Positions 1 through 6,167 of a DNA stretch of 7,295 nucleotides are shown here, piece after piece. This DNA is from Nitrospinota bacterium (GTDB lineage Bacteria; UBA8248). How positions within the stretch are numbered: position 1 is the first letter of the stretch; every line of letters begins with the position of its first letter. Location of the stretch: contig WTGD01000285.1 of NCBI GenBank assembly GCA_011523725.1, positions 1 through 7,295 on the forward strand, given 5' to 3'. Both the position numbers and the translations under genes were made by a program. The notes below the pieces were generated by a model, which did not search any database, was not told where the DNA came from, and saw nothing but the letters and a program-made list of their open reading frames with translations.

Positions 1-1236
1 GACGGATTCCCTCTTACCCAGAAGGGAGAGGCCGGGCGGGCGCTGGGCGTTTCCATCGTATCGAGCTTCACGGGCGGTCTTTTCAGTTTCTTCTGCCTGC
101 TGCTGATTGCTCCCCAACTTACGAAAGTGGCTCTCCAGTTCCGGGCGGCCGACCTGTTCGGGCTGGTCTTTTTCGGCATGTCCGTCATATCCGCCTTTGC
201 GGCGAAATCGCTCGTGAAGGGCCTGTTGTCCACTTTCCTGGGCCTCATGATCGTCACGGTGGGGATGGATCCGCTCGTGGGCACGGCGCGTTTCACCTTC
301 GGGGACGTGAACATGCTCGCGGGAATCCACTTCATCCCTGCGCTCGTGGGCCTGTTCGCCATTCCGGAGATAGTGGCGAATCTGGCGGAGGGGAACATCC
401 GCTCTGTCGCATCGCGGTTCGGTCGCGTGTTTCCCAGCTGGGCGGACATCAAGAAAATCCGTCTTCCGGTGGCCATCGGCTCCATGGTGGGCACATTCGT
501 CGGTATTCTTCCCGGCGCGGGTGGCCCGATAGCCGTTTTCGTGAGCTACGACTACGCCCAGAAGGTCAACAAGGAACCCGAGCAATTCGGGAAGGGCTGC
601 GTGGAGGGAGTGGCCGCGCCCGAATCGGCGAACAGCTCCATCGCGGGCGGGGCGCTTATTCCCATGATGACGCTGGGGATTCCGGGCGACCCGATAACCG
701 CCATCCTCATCGGCGCCCTGCTGGTGCACGGCATGGCGCCGGGGCCGCTGCTTTTCGTGGAGCAGGGCCCCTTCGCGTTTTCCGTGCTTTTCTCGTATTT
801 CATCGCGATCTGCAGTACGGCGACGGTCGCGTTCCTGGGGCTTCGGGTCATCGTGAAACTGCTTTCCATCCCCCGTTCGCTGCTTTTGCCGATCATCGTC
901 GCATTGTGCGTTCTGGGAACGTATGCGCTGAGGAATTCCTTCTTCGACATTTACGTCATGTTCTTCTTCGGCCTCGTGGCGCTTTCCTTCAAATGGCTCG
1001 ATATTCCGGTCGTTCCCATGCTGCTCGCGCTCGTGCTGGGGCGTCAGCTCGAGGAGCACATGCGGGTTGCGCTCGCCGCATCGAAGGGCGACATTTCGAT
1101 ATTCTTCACTTCTCCCTGGTGTCTGTTTTTCCTGTGCCTGTCGGTGATCTCTTTCGCCTGGCCGTTCTTTCTCGAGTGGAGAGTAAAGAAAAGAGCGCTC
1201 GAGAAGGCGTCCGCCTCTGCTCCTTCCTCTCTATAG
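1..1236 (+). CDS. tctA: Tripartite tricarboxylate transporter permease, TctA family (5' end outside window)
   Basis: This is the large membrane subunit of a TTT-type secondary transporter. Such subunits work with a small TctB-like membrane protein and a periplasmic TctC-like binding protein to import carboxylates. The frame is open from base 1 and begins mid-domain (DGFPLTQKGEAGRALG, a typical internal TctA segment), so the GTG at 127 is internal and not the start. The visible 411 residues compare with about 500 in the family, so roughly 90 N-terminal residues are missing. Family hallmarks are the PGAGGP glycine motif (from nt 511), FGKGCVEGVAAPESANSS just after it, and LGIPGDP (from nt 673) followed by ALLVHGMAPGPLLF. 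Many hydrophobic segments run to a basic cytoplasmic-looking tail ending in a Ser/Ala-rich stretch. No TctB or TctC gene follows; they may lie upstream. The substrate is not readable. Confidence 0.93.
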   Translation, partial: DGFPLTQKGEAGRALGVSIVSSFTGGLFSFFCLLLIAPQLTKVALQFRAADLFGLVFFGMSVISAFAAKSLVKGLLSTFLGLMIVTVGMDPLVGTARFTFGDVNMLAGIHFIPALVGLFAIPEIVANLAEGNIRSVASRFGRVFPSWADIKKIRLPVAIGSMVGTFVGILPGAGGPIAVFVSYDYAQKVNKEPEQFGKGCVEGVAAPESANSSIAGGALIPMMTLGIPGDPITAILIGALLVHGMAPGPLLFVEQGPFAFSVLFSYFIAICSTATVAFLGLRVIVKLLSIPRSLLLPIIVALCVLGTYALRNSFFDIYVMFFFGLVALSFKWLDIPVVPMLLALVLGRQLEEHMRVALAASKGDISIFFTSPWCLFFLCLSVISFAWPFFLEWRVKKRALEKASASAPSSL

Positions 1237-1348
1237 ATAGAAGGCGCACATCGGTCGTCGCTTTGCAGTTCATTCGGATGGAAGCAGGACATTCGCGGCG
1301 TTTTGGTATAGGCACATGATAAGGGGCTCTAAGCGAAAAAAACGGCTC

Positions 1349-1377
1349 TTGACCCTGAATCGAGGCTAATCTAACCT
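1349..1377 (+). promoter_or_regulatory. Weak sigma70-like promoter candidate upstream of the binding-protein gene
   Basis: TTGACC (1349-1354) matches the -35 consensus at 5 of 6 bases. At a 17-bp spacing lies TAACCT (1372-1377), which keeps only the first two and last bases of the -10 consensus. It sits about 110 bp before the binding-protein start, in the AT-richer part of the gap, which is a reasonable place for the cassette promoter. The -10 match is poor, so this is a candidate only. Confidence 0.25.
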
Positions 1378-1392
1378 GCTTTTTACTGTGAA

Positions 1393-1404
1393 AACAAATT
1401 TGTT
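1393..1404. promoter_or_regulatory. Perfect 12-bp palindrome, possible operator
   Basis: AACAAATTTGTT reads identically on both strands. It lies 83 bp upstream of the binding-protein ATG and just downstream of the weak promoter candidate, where a repressor could act. It is AT-rich within a GC-rich window. No regulator family is assigned and no regulator gene lies in the window. Confidence 0.3.
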
Positions 1405-1472
1405 CTGGCGTCCAGTTTTCGATCCGGGACGGATCTGATTCTGGATGTTCGGAGCCGTATGTGTCCACCCAG

Positions 1473-1480
1473 AAGGGAGG
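1473..1480 (+). promoter_or_regulatory. Ribosome binding site deciding the start of the binding-protein gene
   Basis: AAGGGAGG lies 6 nt before the ATG at 1487 and is a strong Shine-Dalgarno match. The same frame has an earlier ATG at 1445, but that start would add 14 residues ahead of the signal peptide and has no good upstream ribosome binding site. This site therefore supports 1487. Confidence 0.8.
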
Positions 1481-1486
1481 CTTCTT

Positions 1487-2707
1487 ATGTCAGGTTTCAG
1501 AAAAAAAGCGTTCATCGCCGCTGTCATGTCGCTGGCGATTATTTCATCCGGCGCATCTGTTTCGTTTGCGGCGAAAACCATCAAGATAGGCGTTCTCTCG
1601 CCGCTCACGGGCCTGTATTCCATCGTGGGGAAAAGGACGAGCCAGGGCATCAACCTGGCCGTCAAGGAAATCAACGACGCGGGCGGCGTTCTGGGCCACA
1701 AGTTCGAGGCGCTGATCCGCGACTCTGAGACCAACCCGGCGAGTTCGGTGCGCACGGCGAGGCGGCTGATCCTGCGCGATAAGGTGTTCGCCCTGCTCGG
1801 TCCTCTCCACGGCGGTGCGGCCATCGCCGTCCTGCAGGAATCGAAAAAGCTCAAGACGATGAACTTCCCCTGGGCGGCGACCGAGGAGATCAACACGAAA
1901 TTCTGCAGCCGCTACACCTGGCGCGTGGGCAGCAGCGCGCAGCAGACCTCCCGCGCGGGCGCCGTCATCGCCCACCGGCTGGGCTTAAAGAAGTGGGCGA
2001 CGATATCTTCTGATTTCTCATACGGCCGCTCCGTCGTCCGGCAGTTCTGGAACTATCTCAAAGAACGCGACCCGGGCGCGAAACGCCCCTATGCGGCCTG
2101 GCCGAAGCTGGGCGAGAACGATTATTCCGCCTACATCAACAAGATGCAGAAAGCGAAGCCCGATGCCATCTACGTCGGCCTGTTCGGGGCGGACCTCATC
2201 AAGTTCATGAAGCAGGCCCGCTCGTTCGGCATGTATGAGAAGGTGAAGATTTTTACCGATTTCGGCGGCAACCACGTGTTGCTCAAGGCACTCGGCGATC
2301 AGGCGCCGTTTGGCCACTGGGCGAGTTCGCGCTATCTGCACAACTATCCGGTTTCTGCGAACAACAAGCGCTTCGTGGACAACTTCCGCAAGGCGTACAA
2401 CGTCTATCCGGACATGATGGCTGGTGAGGCGTATTCGACCGTCCAGGTGATTGCGGAGTCCATCCGCCGCGCGGGCGCCGTGGACAAGGAGAAGGCGATT
2501 GACGCCATGGGCGGCGTCGCCTTCAACGCGCCCGAAGGGTGGATCATCATGCGTCCCTCCGATCACCAGGGCTGGCAGTCGAGCTTCTGGGGCGTGATTT
2601 CCAAAAGCAAGAAATATCCATTTCCGATCCTCTCGAACATTCAGGTGATATCTCCCGTCGAGGGTTCTCACCCCGACGAGAATACGGGCCAGGGCTGCCG
2701 GAAGTAA
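1487..2707 (+). CDS. livK: ABC transporter substrate-binding protein, branched-chain amino acid (HAAT) type
   Basis: This is the periplasmic ligand-capture component (Peripla_BP_6/LivK-like), 406 residues. A Sec signal peptide is visible: basic RKK at residues 5-7, a hydrophobic core at about 8-25, and a likely cleavage after SFA (residue 28) or the next Ala. The mature protein opens with KTIKIGVLSPLTG, the classic first strand and ligand loop of this family. It is followed by GINLAVKEINDAGGVLG, an RLILRDKVFALLGP strand (GP at about 105-106), and a central strand/hinge segment around GLKKWATISSDFSYG. No lipobox cysteine is present at the cleavage site. The gene leads the cassette and is followed by a hairpin, then livH. 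The Liv fold also binds amides, urea, aromatic compounds and other solutes, so leucine-type specificity should not be assumed. The symbol denotes family only. Confidence 0.92.
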   Translation: MSGFRKKAFIAAVMSLAIISSGASVSFAAKTIKIGVLSPLTGLYSIVGKRTSQGINLAVKEINDAGGVLGHKFEALIRDSETNPASSVRTARRLILRDKVFALLGPLHGGAAIAVLQESKKLKTMNFPWAATEEINTKFCSRYTWRVGSSAQQTSRAGAVIAHRLGLKKWATISSDFSYGRSVVRQFWNYLKERDPGAKRPYAAWPKLGENDYSAYINKMQKAKPDAIYVGLFGADLIKFMKQARSFGMYEKVKIFTDFGGNHVLLKALGDQAPFGHWASSRYLHNYPVSANNKRFVDNFRKAYNVYPDMMAGEAYSTVQVIAESIRRAGAVDKEKAIDAMGGVAFNAPEGWIIMRPSDHQGWQSSFWGVISKSKKYPFPILSNIQVISPVEGSHPDENTGQGCRK

Positions 2708-2717
2708 TCATCACGCG

Positions 2718-2767
2718 TGAAGCCACAGGCGCCCCGGGGATTTCCCGGGGCGTCGCTTCATCTTTTT
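2718..2767 (+). terminator. Strong hairpin with T-tract between binding protein and permease genes (terminator/attenuator)
   Basis: The core stem pairs CGCCCCGGGG (2730-2739) with TCCCGGGGCG (2743-2752), closing with one G-T pair around a 3-nt loop. The outer arms TGAAGC (2718-2723) and GCTTCA (2755-2760) are also perfectly complementary. The GG at 2728-2729 pairs with TC at 2753-2754, leaving CACA (2724-2727) as a one-sided bulge. TCTTTTT follows at once (2761-2767). This is the shape of an intrinsic terminator, placed 10 bp after the binding-protein stop and 17 bp before livH. Because the permease and ATPase genes follow directly in the same direction, partial termination or protection of the upstream mRNA end is likelier than a full stop. 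Confidence 0.8.
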
Positions 2768-2783
2768 CGGGAGGCCCGGGCGC

Positions 2784-3665
2784 ATGGAATTGGACGTCAG
2801 TTTTTGGTTGACCCAATTTCTGAACGGGTTGGCCAACGCGATGGTTCTCTTCCTGATCGCATCGGGCCTGACGATTCTCCTCGGCGTGCTGGGCGTCCTG
2901 AACCTGGCCCATGGCTCGTTCTACATGCTGGGCGCTTTTCTGATTTTCTCGAGTTCCGTCATCAAGAACCCGAGCTGGTTCTGGGTGGGCCTGCTCTTCG
3001 CACCCCTCGTGGTGGCGGGGTTCGGGACCATCATCGAGGCGTTTTGCCTACGCCCCCTCTATGGCCGGGAGAGACTCTACACCCTGCTCCTGACCTACGG
3101 TTTCACGCTCATTCTCGATGATCTGGTTCTGCTGATCTGGGGCCGGGACTACAAGTCCGTTCCCATCCCCGCGCTGTTCGAAGGGCGGATCTCCATCGGG
3201 GATTTCAGTTATCCCGTCTATTTCCTGTTCATCATCGCTATCGGCCCGCTGCTGGGCGTATTCTTGTGGTTCATCCTGCACCGGACGAACTTCGGGAAAC
3301 TCATCCGCGCCGCCGCCACGGACAGCGAGATGCTCGACGCCCTGGGGGTGAACGTGAACCGGGTGTTCACCGGCGTATTCGCCCTGGGCGCCTGGCTCGC
3401 GAGCCTGGGCGGCATTCTGGCCGCGCCCATGAGGAGCGTGGAACCCGGTATGGGGGTGGAGATCATCATCGAATCGTTCATCGTCGTAATCATCGGCGGG
3501 ATGGGGAGTTATCTGGGCGCGTTCGTGGGGGCGGTGCTCATCGGAATGCTCAAGGCGTTCGGCATCGAGATTCTCGAGAATTTCGCAATGATTTTCATCT
3601 ACGCCCTCGTGCTGCCGATCTTGATCCTGAGACCCCGCGGCCTGTTCGGCGAGACGACGATATAG
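2784..3665 (+). CDS. livH: Branched-chain amino acid-type ABC transporter permease, LivH family
   Basis: This is one of the two inner-membrane channel subunits of a HAAT-type importer; 293 residues is the usual LivH length. Hydrophobic segments span nearly the whole protein. The hallmark GVLGVLNLAHGS (residues 34-45) is followed by FYMLGAF. LRPLYGRERLYTLLLTYG comes next in the first third, and the ATPase-contact (EAA-like) loop RAAATDSEMLDALGVN starts at about residue 175. VIIGGMGSYLGAFVGAVLIG and a terminal RPRGLFGE complete the family pattern. The start at ATG 2784 has GGGAGG (2769-2774) 9 nt upstream, and the family N-terminus fits it without extension. It is expected to pair with LivM, whose gene begins 15 bp after this stop. 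Confidence 0.94.
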   Translation: MELDVSFWLTQFLNGLANAMVLFLIASGLTILLGVLGVLNLAHGSFYMLGAFLIFSSSVIKNPSWFWVGLLFAPLVVAGFGTIIEAFCLRPLYGRERLYTLLLTYGFTLILDDLVLLIWGRDYKSVPIPALFEGRISIGDFSYPVYFLFIIAIGPLLGVFLWFILHRTNFGKLIRAAATDSEMLDALGVNVNRVFTGVFALGAWLASLGGILAAPMRSVEPGMGVEIIIESFIVVIIGGMGSYLGAFVGAVLIGMLKAFGIEILENFAMIFIYALVLPILILRPRGLFGETTI

Positions 3666-3680
3666 GGGCGTAAAAAGAAT

Positions 3681-4706
3681 ATGAGTAGTGCATCGAGTGG
3701 AAAATTTTTCTTAAGCCGTCTCACGGAGCGCATCTCCGGGCGCCTCGGCGTCACGGCCCTGCTCGTCCTGGCCGTTCTCGCGCCAGTCCTCGTTCAAAAC
3801 GATTATTATATTCAGCTTTGCACGGAAATTCTGATAGCGAGTCTCCTCGCCATCAGCCTGAATTTTTTAATCGGCTACACCGGCCTCGTCTCCCTGGGCC
3901 ATGCGGTGTACCTGGGCGTCGGCGCCTATGCCTTCGCGCTGCTGACGAAGAACGTCTATCCCTCCATGTGGGCCGGATTGATGGTGGCGGGCGCGTCGTG
4001 CGCGCTGCTCGCCTGGTTCATGGGTATATTTTGCGTACGTCTGGCGGGGCTTTATTTCGCCATGTTGACGCTCGCGTTCTCACAAGTTGTCTACACCGTC
4101 GCCTACTACTGGCGCGACGTCACCGGCGGGGACGACGGGATGCTCGGCATACCGAAGCCGGAAATCGGGATACCGGGCGCGTTCAGCATCTCTCTGGAAT
4201 CGTTCACGAACTTCTATTATTTCGTGCTGGTCATCGTGGCGGGGCTCATCTTCCTCTCGTGGAAGATAGCGAATTCCCCTTTCGGCAGGGTGCTGCAGGC
4301 CATCCGGGAGAATCCAGAGCGCGTGGAGTTCATCGGCCTGCCCGTGCACAGGTACAAACTCTACGCCTTCATTATCGCCGGGACTCTCGGCGGTTTTGCC
4401 GGAGGCCTTTACTCGACTTTTCAGGGCTACATTTCACCGGATTTACTTTACTGGACCCAATCGGGCGAGATCGTTCTGATGACGATCCTGGGCGGCATGT
4501 ACTCATTCCTGGGTCCCGCCTTCGGCGCGGGGCTGCTCTTGTACATCCGGGATACGGTTTTGAATTTCATGGAGTACTGGAGGATCGTGGTCGGCAGCAT
4601 TCTGGTGCTCCTGGTCCTGTTCCTCCCCGGCGGAATCCTGGGATTCTTCGAGGGGTGGATATCCAGATTATCGATTGGCGGAGATCATGGCGACGCCCGT
4701 TCTTGA
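3681..4706 (+). CDS. livM: Branched-chain amino acid-type ABC transporter permease, LivM family
   Basis: This is the second channel subunit, 341 residues, a normal LivM length. After a hydrophilic N-terminus of about 22 residues comes a membrane segment and then the LivM hallmark LNFLIGYTGLVSLGHA (residues 60-75), followed by YLGVGAYAFALL. Further family segments are LAGLYFAMLTLAFSQVVY, the ATPase-contact loop RVLQAIRENPERVEFIGL (from about residue 203), and AGTLGGFAGGLYSTFQGYIS, then a final FLPGGILG. The start at ATG 3681 has only a weak upstream ribosome site: GGGGCG ends 10 nt before it, with an A-rich spacer. Translation may depend partly on ribosomes leaving livH, whose stop is 15 bp upstream. 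The 3' end overlaps livG by about 20 bp, indicating one transcript. Confidence 0.94.
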   Translation: MSSASSGKFFLSRLTERISGRLGVTALLVLAVLAPVLVQNDYYIQLCTEILIASLLAISLNFLIGYTGLVSLGHAVYLGVGAYAFALLTKNVYPSMWAGLMVAGASCALLAWFMGIFCVRLAGLYFAMLTLAFSQVVYTVAYYWRDVTGGDDGMLGIPKPEIGIPGAFSISLESFTNFYYFVLVIVAGLIFLSWKIANSPFGRVLQAIRENPERVEFIGLPVHRYKLYAFIIAGTLGGFAGGLYSTFQGYISPDLLYWTQSGEIVLMTILGGMYSFLGPAFGAGLLLYIRDTVLNFMEYWRIVVGSILVLLVLFLPGGILGFFEGWISRLSIGGDHGDARS

Positions 4707-5436
4707 GACCCGGGGTCTCAGCAAGCAGTTCGGTTCGCTCCTGGCGGTGAACGAGGTGGACTTCCAGGTTCCAAAAGGTGAATTGTGCGCCGTCATCGGA
4801 CCCAACGGGGCGGGGAAGACCACGTTTTTCAATCTGATTTCCGGGAAGCTCGAGCCGACGGCGGGCGGCGTTTTCTTCGAGGGCGAGGACATCACCGGCT
4901 TTCCGCCGCACGCGGTGGTGAGAAAAGGAGTGGGCCGTTCTTTTCAGATCACGAACATATTCCCCAGGCTTTCGGTTCTGGACAACGTCCGCATCGCCGT
5001 TCTGGCGAGACGGGGCAAGACGCTCGATATGTTCTCCCCCATCGAAAAGCACACCGAAGAACAAGGTGAAGCGCTCGCGATCCTCGGCGAGGTGGAGCTC
5101 GAACACAAGGCGCATCACTCGACGACGGAACTGGGCCACGGAGAGAGAAGAAACCTCGAACTCGGGATCACGCTGGCGCTCGAACCCCGGTTGATCCTGC
5201 TCGATGAGCCGACGGCGGGCATGTCGATGGAAGAGACATCGAGCACGATCGATCTCGTAAAGAAGATATCCCACGACAAAACGGTCGTTTTCACCGAGCA
5301 TGACATGAGCGTGGTTTTCTCGATCGCCGATCGCATATCCGTCCTACACCAGGGAAGCATCATCGCCGAGGGAACGCCCGAAGAGATTCGAAACGACGAC
5401 CTCGTTCGCCTCGCCTACCTGGGGGAAGAGGTTTGA
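4687..5436 (+). CDS. livG: Branched-chain amino acid-type ABC transporter ATP-binding protein, LivG family
   Basis: This is a cytoplasmic ATPase that powers the LivHM channel, 249 residues. The Walker A motif GPNGAGKT is at residues 38-45, the Q-loop glutamine at 87 (RSFQITNIFPRLSV), Walker B LILLDE at 169-174 and the switch histidine at 205 (FTEHD). The signature reads LGHGE (149-153) instead of LSGGQ. LivG proteins commonly vary here, so loss of function is not implied. A longish segment between the Q-loop and signature (about 105-148) is also typical of LivG. The start at ATG 4687 is chosen because the family normally begins near LETRGLSKQFG. GGAG at 4680-4683 lies close upstream, though its 3-nt spacing is short. 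A TTG at 4675 would add four residues. The gene overlaps the livM end and the livF start. Confidence 0.93.
   Translation: MATPVLETRGLSKQFGSLLAVNEVDFQVPKGELCAVIGPNGAGKTTFFNLISGKLEPTAGGVFFEGEDITGFPPHAVVRKGVGRSFQITNIFPRLSVLDNVRIAVLARRGKTLDMFSPIEKHTEEQGEALAILGEVELEHKAHHSTTELGHGERRNLELGITLALEPRLILLDEPTAGMSMEETSSTIDLVKKISHDKTVVFTEHDMSVVFSIADRISVLHQGSIIAEGTPEEIRNDDLVRLAYLGEEV
5421..5435 (+). promoter_or_regulatory. Purine-rich ribosome site and TTG start of livF in a 4-nt overlap
   Basis: The purine run GGGGGAAGAGG (5421-5431) sits within the last livG codons, directly before the TTG at 5433. The livG stop TGA occupies 5434-5436, giving a TTGA overlap. This arrangement usually means ribosomes finishing livG re-initiate on livF. 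The rare start codon may help set the ratio of the two ATPases; that last point is inference. Confidence 0.6.
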
Positions 5437-6134
5437 TTCTCACCGTCGAGAAAATCAATACGTTCTACGGGGACAGCCATATCCTGTTCGATGTGGATTT
5501 GACCATCGCCGAAGGGGAGGTGGTGAGCCTGCTCGGCAGGAACGGCGCGGGAAAAACGACGACGCTGCGCTCCATCATGGGGCTGACGCCCCCTCGGGAG
5601 GGAAGCGTGCGCTGGCTGGGCGAGGAGGTGCAGCGCTTGAAGCCGCATCAGATTGCAAGAAAGGGCCTGGGGTTCGTGCCAGAGGACAGGAGGATATTCT
5701 CCCGTCTGAGCGTGGAAGAGAATCTCGAAATCGGCGCCTTCAAGCTGGAGCGAGCAAGCGGCTGGACTCTTGAGCGAATATATGGTCTTTTCCCCAAGCT
5801 TGAGCAATTGAAAGCCCACAAGGGAGATCAGTTGAGCGGCGGCGAACAGCAGATGCTCGCCATCGCCCGCGCGTTGATGGGGACGCCCAAGCTCGTTCTG
5901 CTCGATGAACCCTCGGAAGGCCTCGCGCCGGCCATCGTGAAAGATGTGGGCGAGATGATCGGTACGCTCCAGGACGAGGGGATCGCCGTTTTGCTGGTGG
6001 AGCAAAACACCCGCTTCGCCTGCCGGCTCTCCGATCGGGTCTACATCATCGACAACGGCAGGGTCCGCTTTGGTGGCACGGTGGCCGAGCTCGAAGCGGA
6101 CGAGGAACTGAAATCGCGGTATCTGGCCGTTTGA
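5433..6134 (+). CDS. livF: Branched-chain amino acid-type ABC transporter ATP-binding protein, LivF family
   Basis: This is the second ATPase of the importer, 233 residues, the usual LivF length. Walker A is GRNGAGKT (residues 35-42), the signature is LSGGEQQM (134-141), and Walker B is LVLLDE (154-159) followed by PSEGLAP. Two LivF-specific features separate it from LivG. The Q-loop region reads VPEDRRIFSRL (82-92), with Glu where many ABC ATPases have Gln, and the switch position reads LLVEQN with Gln 191 in place of His. The start is a TTG at 5433 overlapping the livG stop by 4 nt. The encoded N-terminus ILTVEKINTFYGD fits the family, and no ATG lies near. Coupled translation with livG is likely. 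Confidence 0.94.
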   Translation: MILTVEKINTFYGDSHILFDVDLTIAEGEVVSLLGRNGAGKTTTLRSIMGLTPPREGSVRWLGEEVQRLKPHQIARKGLGFVPEDRRIFSRLSVEENLEIGAFKLERASGWTLERIYGLFPKLEQLKAHKGDQLSGGEQQMLAIARALMGTPKLVLLDEPSEGLAPAIVKDVGEMIGTLQDEGIAVLLVEQNTRFACRLSDRVYIIDNGRVRFGGTVAELEADEELKSRYLAV

Positions 6135-6167
6135 TTTTTTCATCACTGAAGACGAGGAGGATTCTGG

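Larger units (their letters stand above)
1237..1486. other. Intergenic region between tctA and the Liv-type cassette
   Basis: This 250-bp gap has no convincing gene; the short open frames crossing it on both strands are shadows or lack ribosome binding sites. It is AT-richer than the coding regions, mainly around 1331-1420. It contains a weak promoter candidate (1349-1377), a perfect 12-bp palindrome (1393-1404) and small inverted repeats: CTGG/CCAG at 1405-1415 and GATCC/GGATC at 1421-1435. I see no GC hairpin followed by T residues after tctA, so transcription termination there is not evident. Confidence 0.7.

Noticed and set aside
127..1236. Treating GTG 127 as the start of the TctA gene
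   Set aside because: The frame is open from base 1 and encodes a recognisable TctA segment before 127, so the gene is cut by the window edge and 127 is internal.
1467..1479. Exact 13-nt repeat ACCCAGAAGGGAG, also present at 16-28 inside tctA
   Set aside because: One copy is coding and the other is the ribosome binding region. A single shared 13-mer is not surprising by chance in a window of this size and composition.
2018..2671. Minus-strand open frame (217 codons) opposite the binding-protein gene
   Set aside because: The composition is typical of a shadow frame and there are no family motifs; the plus-strand binding protein fully explains the coding signal.
3818..4750. Plus-strand open frame (310 codons) overlapping livM in another frame
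   Set aside because: The product is very Arg/His-rich with no membrane segments or motifs, while livM in the other frame has all family hallmarks.
6132..6140. T-run right after the livF stop as a terminator
   Set aside because: No stable hairpin precedes it; only very short imperfect pairings are possible.
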